From Paragorgia papillata (Eukaryota; Cnidaria; Anthozoa; Scleralcyonacea; Coralliidae), in NCBI GenBank assembly GCA_035771165.1, contig JAWNZC010000348.1, forward strand, positions 868,001-932,000: DNA of 64,000 bases, in the 5' to 3' direction. This document shows, piece by piece, positions 62,953 to 64,000 of the stretch. Positions within the stretch are counted from its first letter, which is position 1, and each line of letters begins with the position of its first letter. The position numbers and the translations under genes are program-made. The notes under the pieces were generated by a model, which did no database searches, had not been told where the DNA came from, and was given only the letters and a program-made list of their open reading frames with translations.

Positions 62953-63350
62953 CTGAAAACGATATTATATAATTTTCTCAAATTCATGAATAATGCATGA
63001 GCTAATTAACCAATAATAAAGGCCCATTTGATCACAAGATGGCATTTGGATATCCCACTGAAACACCCTCAACTACACAGTAGTTCAGTAGATTTTTTCT
63101 GCATGCGTAATTAAGATATTTATTTAATTACGCATGCAAAATCATAGTCATCCCAACAAAAATTCACACTCAAAATCGCTGTTATTTATTGATTCACTTC
63201 TTGTCGTCTACAACAAATGTAACATTACATCCACTGACTAAATACACACTTCTCAAGATTAATATCACGACCAGTACATACACTTTTCTCGCGAGAACTT
63301 TCTCCAGTTCGGACTCATTTGAGAAGTCATATGAACAACTCGAGCTCGTG

Positions 63351-63457
63351 TCCCACCGGGGTATCCAAACACTCGAAAACAATTAACAAAAACACTCGCG
63401 CTACGCGTTCGTGTTTTCATACATTGTTTTCTCGTGTTTGGATACCCCGGTGAAACA
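63351..63457. repeat. Foldback, ACCGGGGTATCCAAACACTCG
   Basis: Near-perfect palindrome around CGCTACGCGTTCGTG. Related foldbacks with CGTGTTTGGAACCCCTGATG are at 25400-25570 and 11510-11595. Confidence 0.6.
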
Positions 63458-63659
63458 CTCTTCCTCGTGTTTCATCTATCACTTTTAAATTTTAATGAGA
63501 TGCCTACAGTATTAAAATCAGCCATTGTTATTTGTTAATTCAACTAAATATTCAGTTAATTAAACTTTGCATAATGTAAGGATGAGCACAATCAAGCATT
63601 TTTTCATTTATTTCTTCTGATCGTGTGTCAGATTTTTATAAAATGCTCAACCAAATTCA

Positions 63660-63820
63660 ACTAACATTTAATAGGTTGGTCCTTCGTCTGTAGCCAACTT
63701 TACCACAAAGTTGCATCAAAATCGGTTGAATAATTTTTAAGATATCCTAGTGACAGACAAACAGACCAGTAGACAAACAAACAAACGGAGGTAAAAACAT
63801 ATAACATGCTGGCAAAGATA
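63660..63820. repeat. Dispersed repeat with a short (GACA/AAACA) tract
   Basis: TCAAAATCGGTTGAATAATTTTTAAGATAT, GACAGACAAACAGACC, then GGAGGTAAAAACATATAACA. It is in the SGTA-like intron, just beside its donor. Confidence 0.65.
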
Positions 63821-63831
63821 AATATACTTAC

Positions 63832-64000
63832 AATTGAAATATATTAGGTGTTGCAGCAGCAGCGGTACCTTGAGGTGGGGTAGTACCTTCAGGATCAGTA
63901 CCTTCAGGATCAGTACCTTCAGGAACAGTACCACCTGGAACATAGTCAGCTGGCCCGGATGGATCATTAGTTTCTGGACCAGGTGGATTTTCTGGACCCA
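63832..64000 (-). CDS. SGTA: SGTA-like co-chaperone, internal exon cut by the window edge
   Basis: Minus-strand frame encoding a Pro/Gly/Glu-rich spacer with three PEGT repeats (VPEGTDPEGTDPEGTTPP), then AAAATPNIFQ before donor GTAAGT. It joins in phase to 62952. SGTA handles tail-anchored proteins passing to or from the BAG6 complex. The spacer is not family-typical; the identity rests on the next exon. The TPR part would lie to the right of the window. Confidence 0.6.

Overview
The window is animal nuclear DNA. It is AT-rich, with short exons joined by GT-AG introns, many microsatellites and a dense load of small inverted-repeat transposons (MITEs). The repeat style, the Maverick/adintovirus debris and the divergence of the host proteins suggest a non-bilaterian marine invertebrate, a sponge or possibly a cnidarian. 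I cannot name the species.

Three host genes account for almost all real coding sequence. (1) UBR3, an N-recognin-type E3 ubiquitin ligase, runs on the minus strand from its start codon at 39311 off the left edge. I placed 36 consecutive exons whose phases all agree (39311 down to 492, about 1,621 codons); the last part of the protein lies outside. (2) AAAS, encoding the WD-repeat nucleoporin ALADIN, is complete on the plus strand: 18 exons from 39616 to 60195, 526 residues. It starts 304 bp from UBR3, head to head, so the two probably share a promoter. (3) The 3' end of an SGTA-like co-chaperone gene lies on the minus strand at 62745-64000.

UBR3 has unusual features. Four exons (15565-12741) form a phase 0-0 cassette of 164 residues that reads as a RhoGAP-like domain without the arginine finger, and the following exons encode a UBA-like segment; I recall neither from vertebrate UBR3. 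Intron 13 is a U12-type AT-AC intron and intron 26 has a GC donor.

The introns are full of mobile DNA. UBR3 intron 1 holds debris of a Maverick/Polinton-adintovirus-like element (31.4-34.7 kb). UBR3 intron 2 holds a repeat carrying a RecQ-like helicase fragment. AAAS intron 5 holds a 3.45-kb element with TTAA target duplication and two convergent genes (46666-50116), and AAAS intron 11 holds a 553-bp deletion derivative of it (55358-55910) inserted just after a splice donor. Further TTAA-flanked MITEs, hAT and pogo-like MITEs (one nested in the other), tRNA-derived SINE heads, foldbacks and minisatellites fill the rest.

UBR3 (substrate ubiquitination), SGTA (sorting of tail-anchored and misfolded membrane proteins) and ALADIN (nuclear pore) are housekeeping functions. 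Nothing here indicates that they form one pathway. All gene models were made by reading splice consensus, phase and remembered family sequences; no search or transcript data were used.
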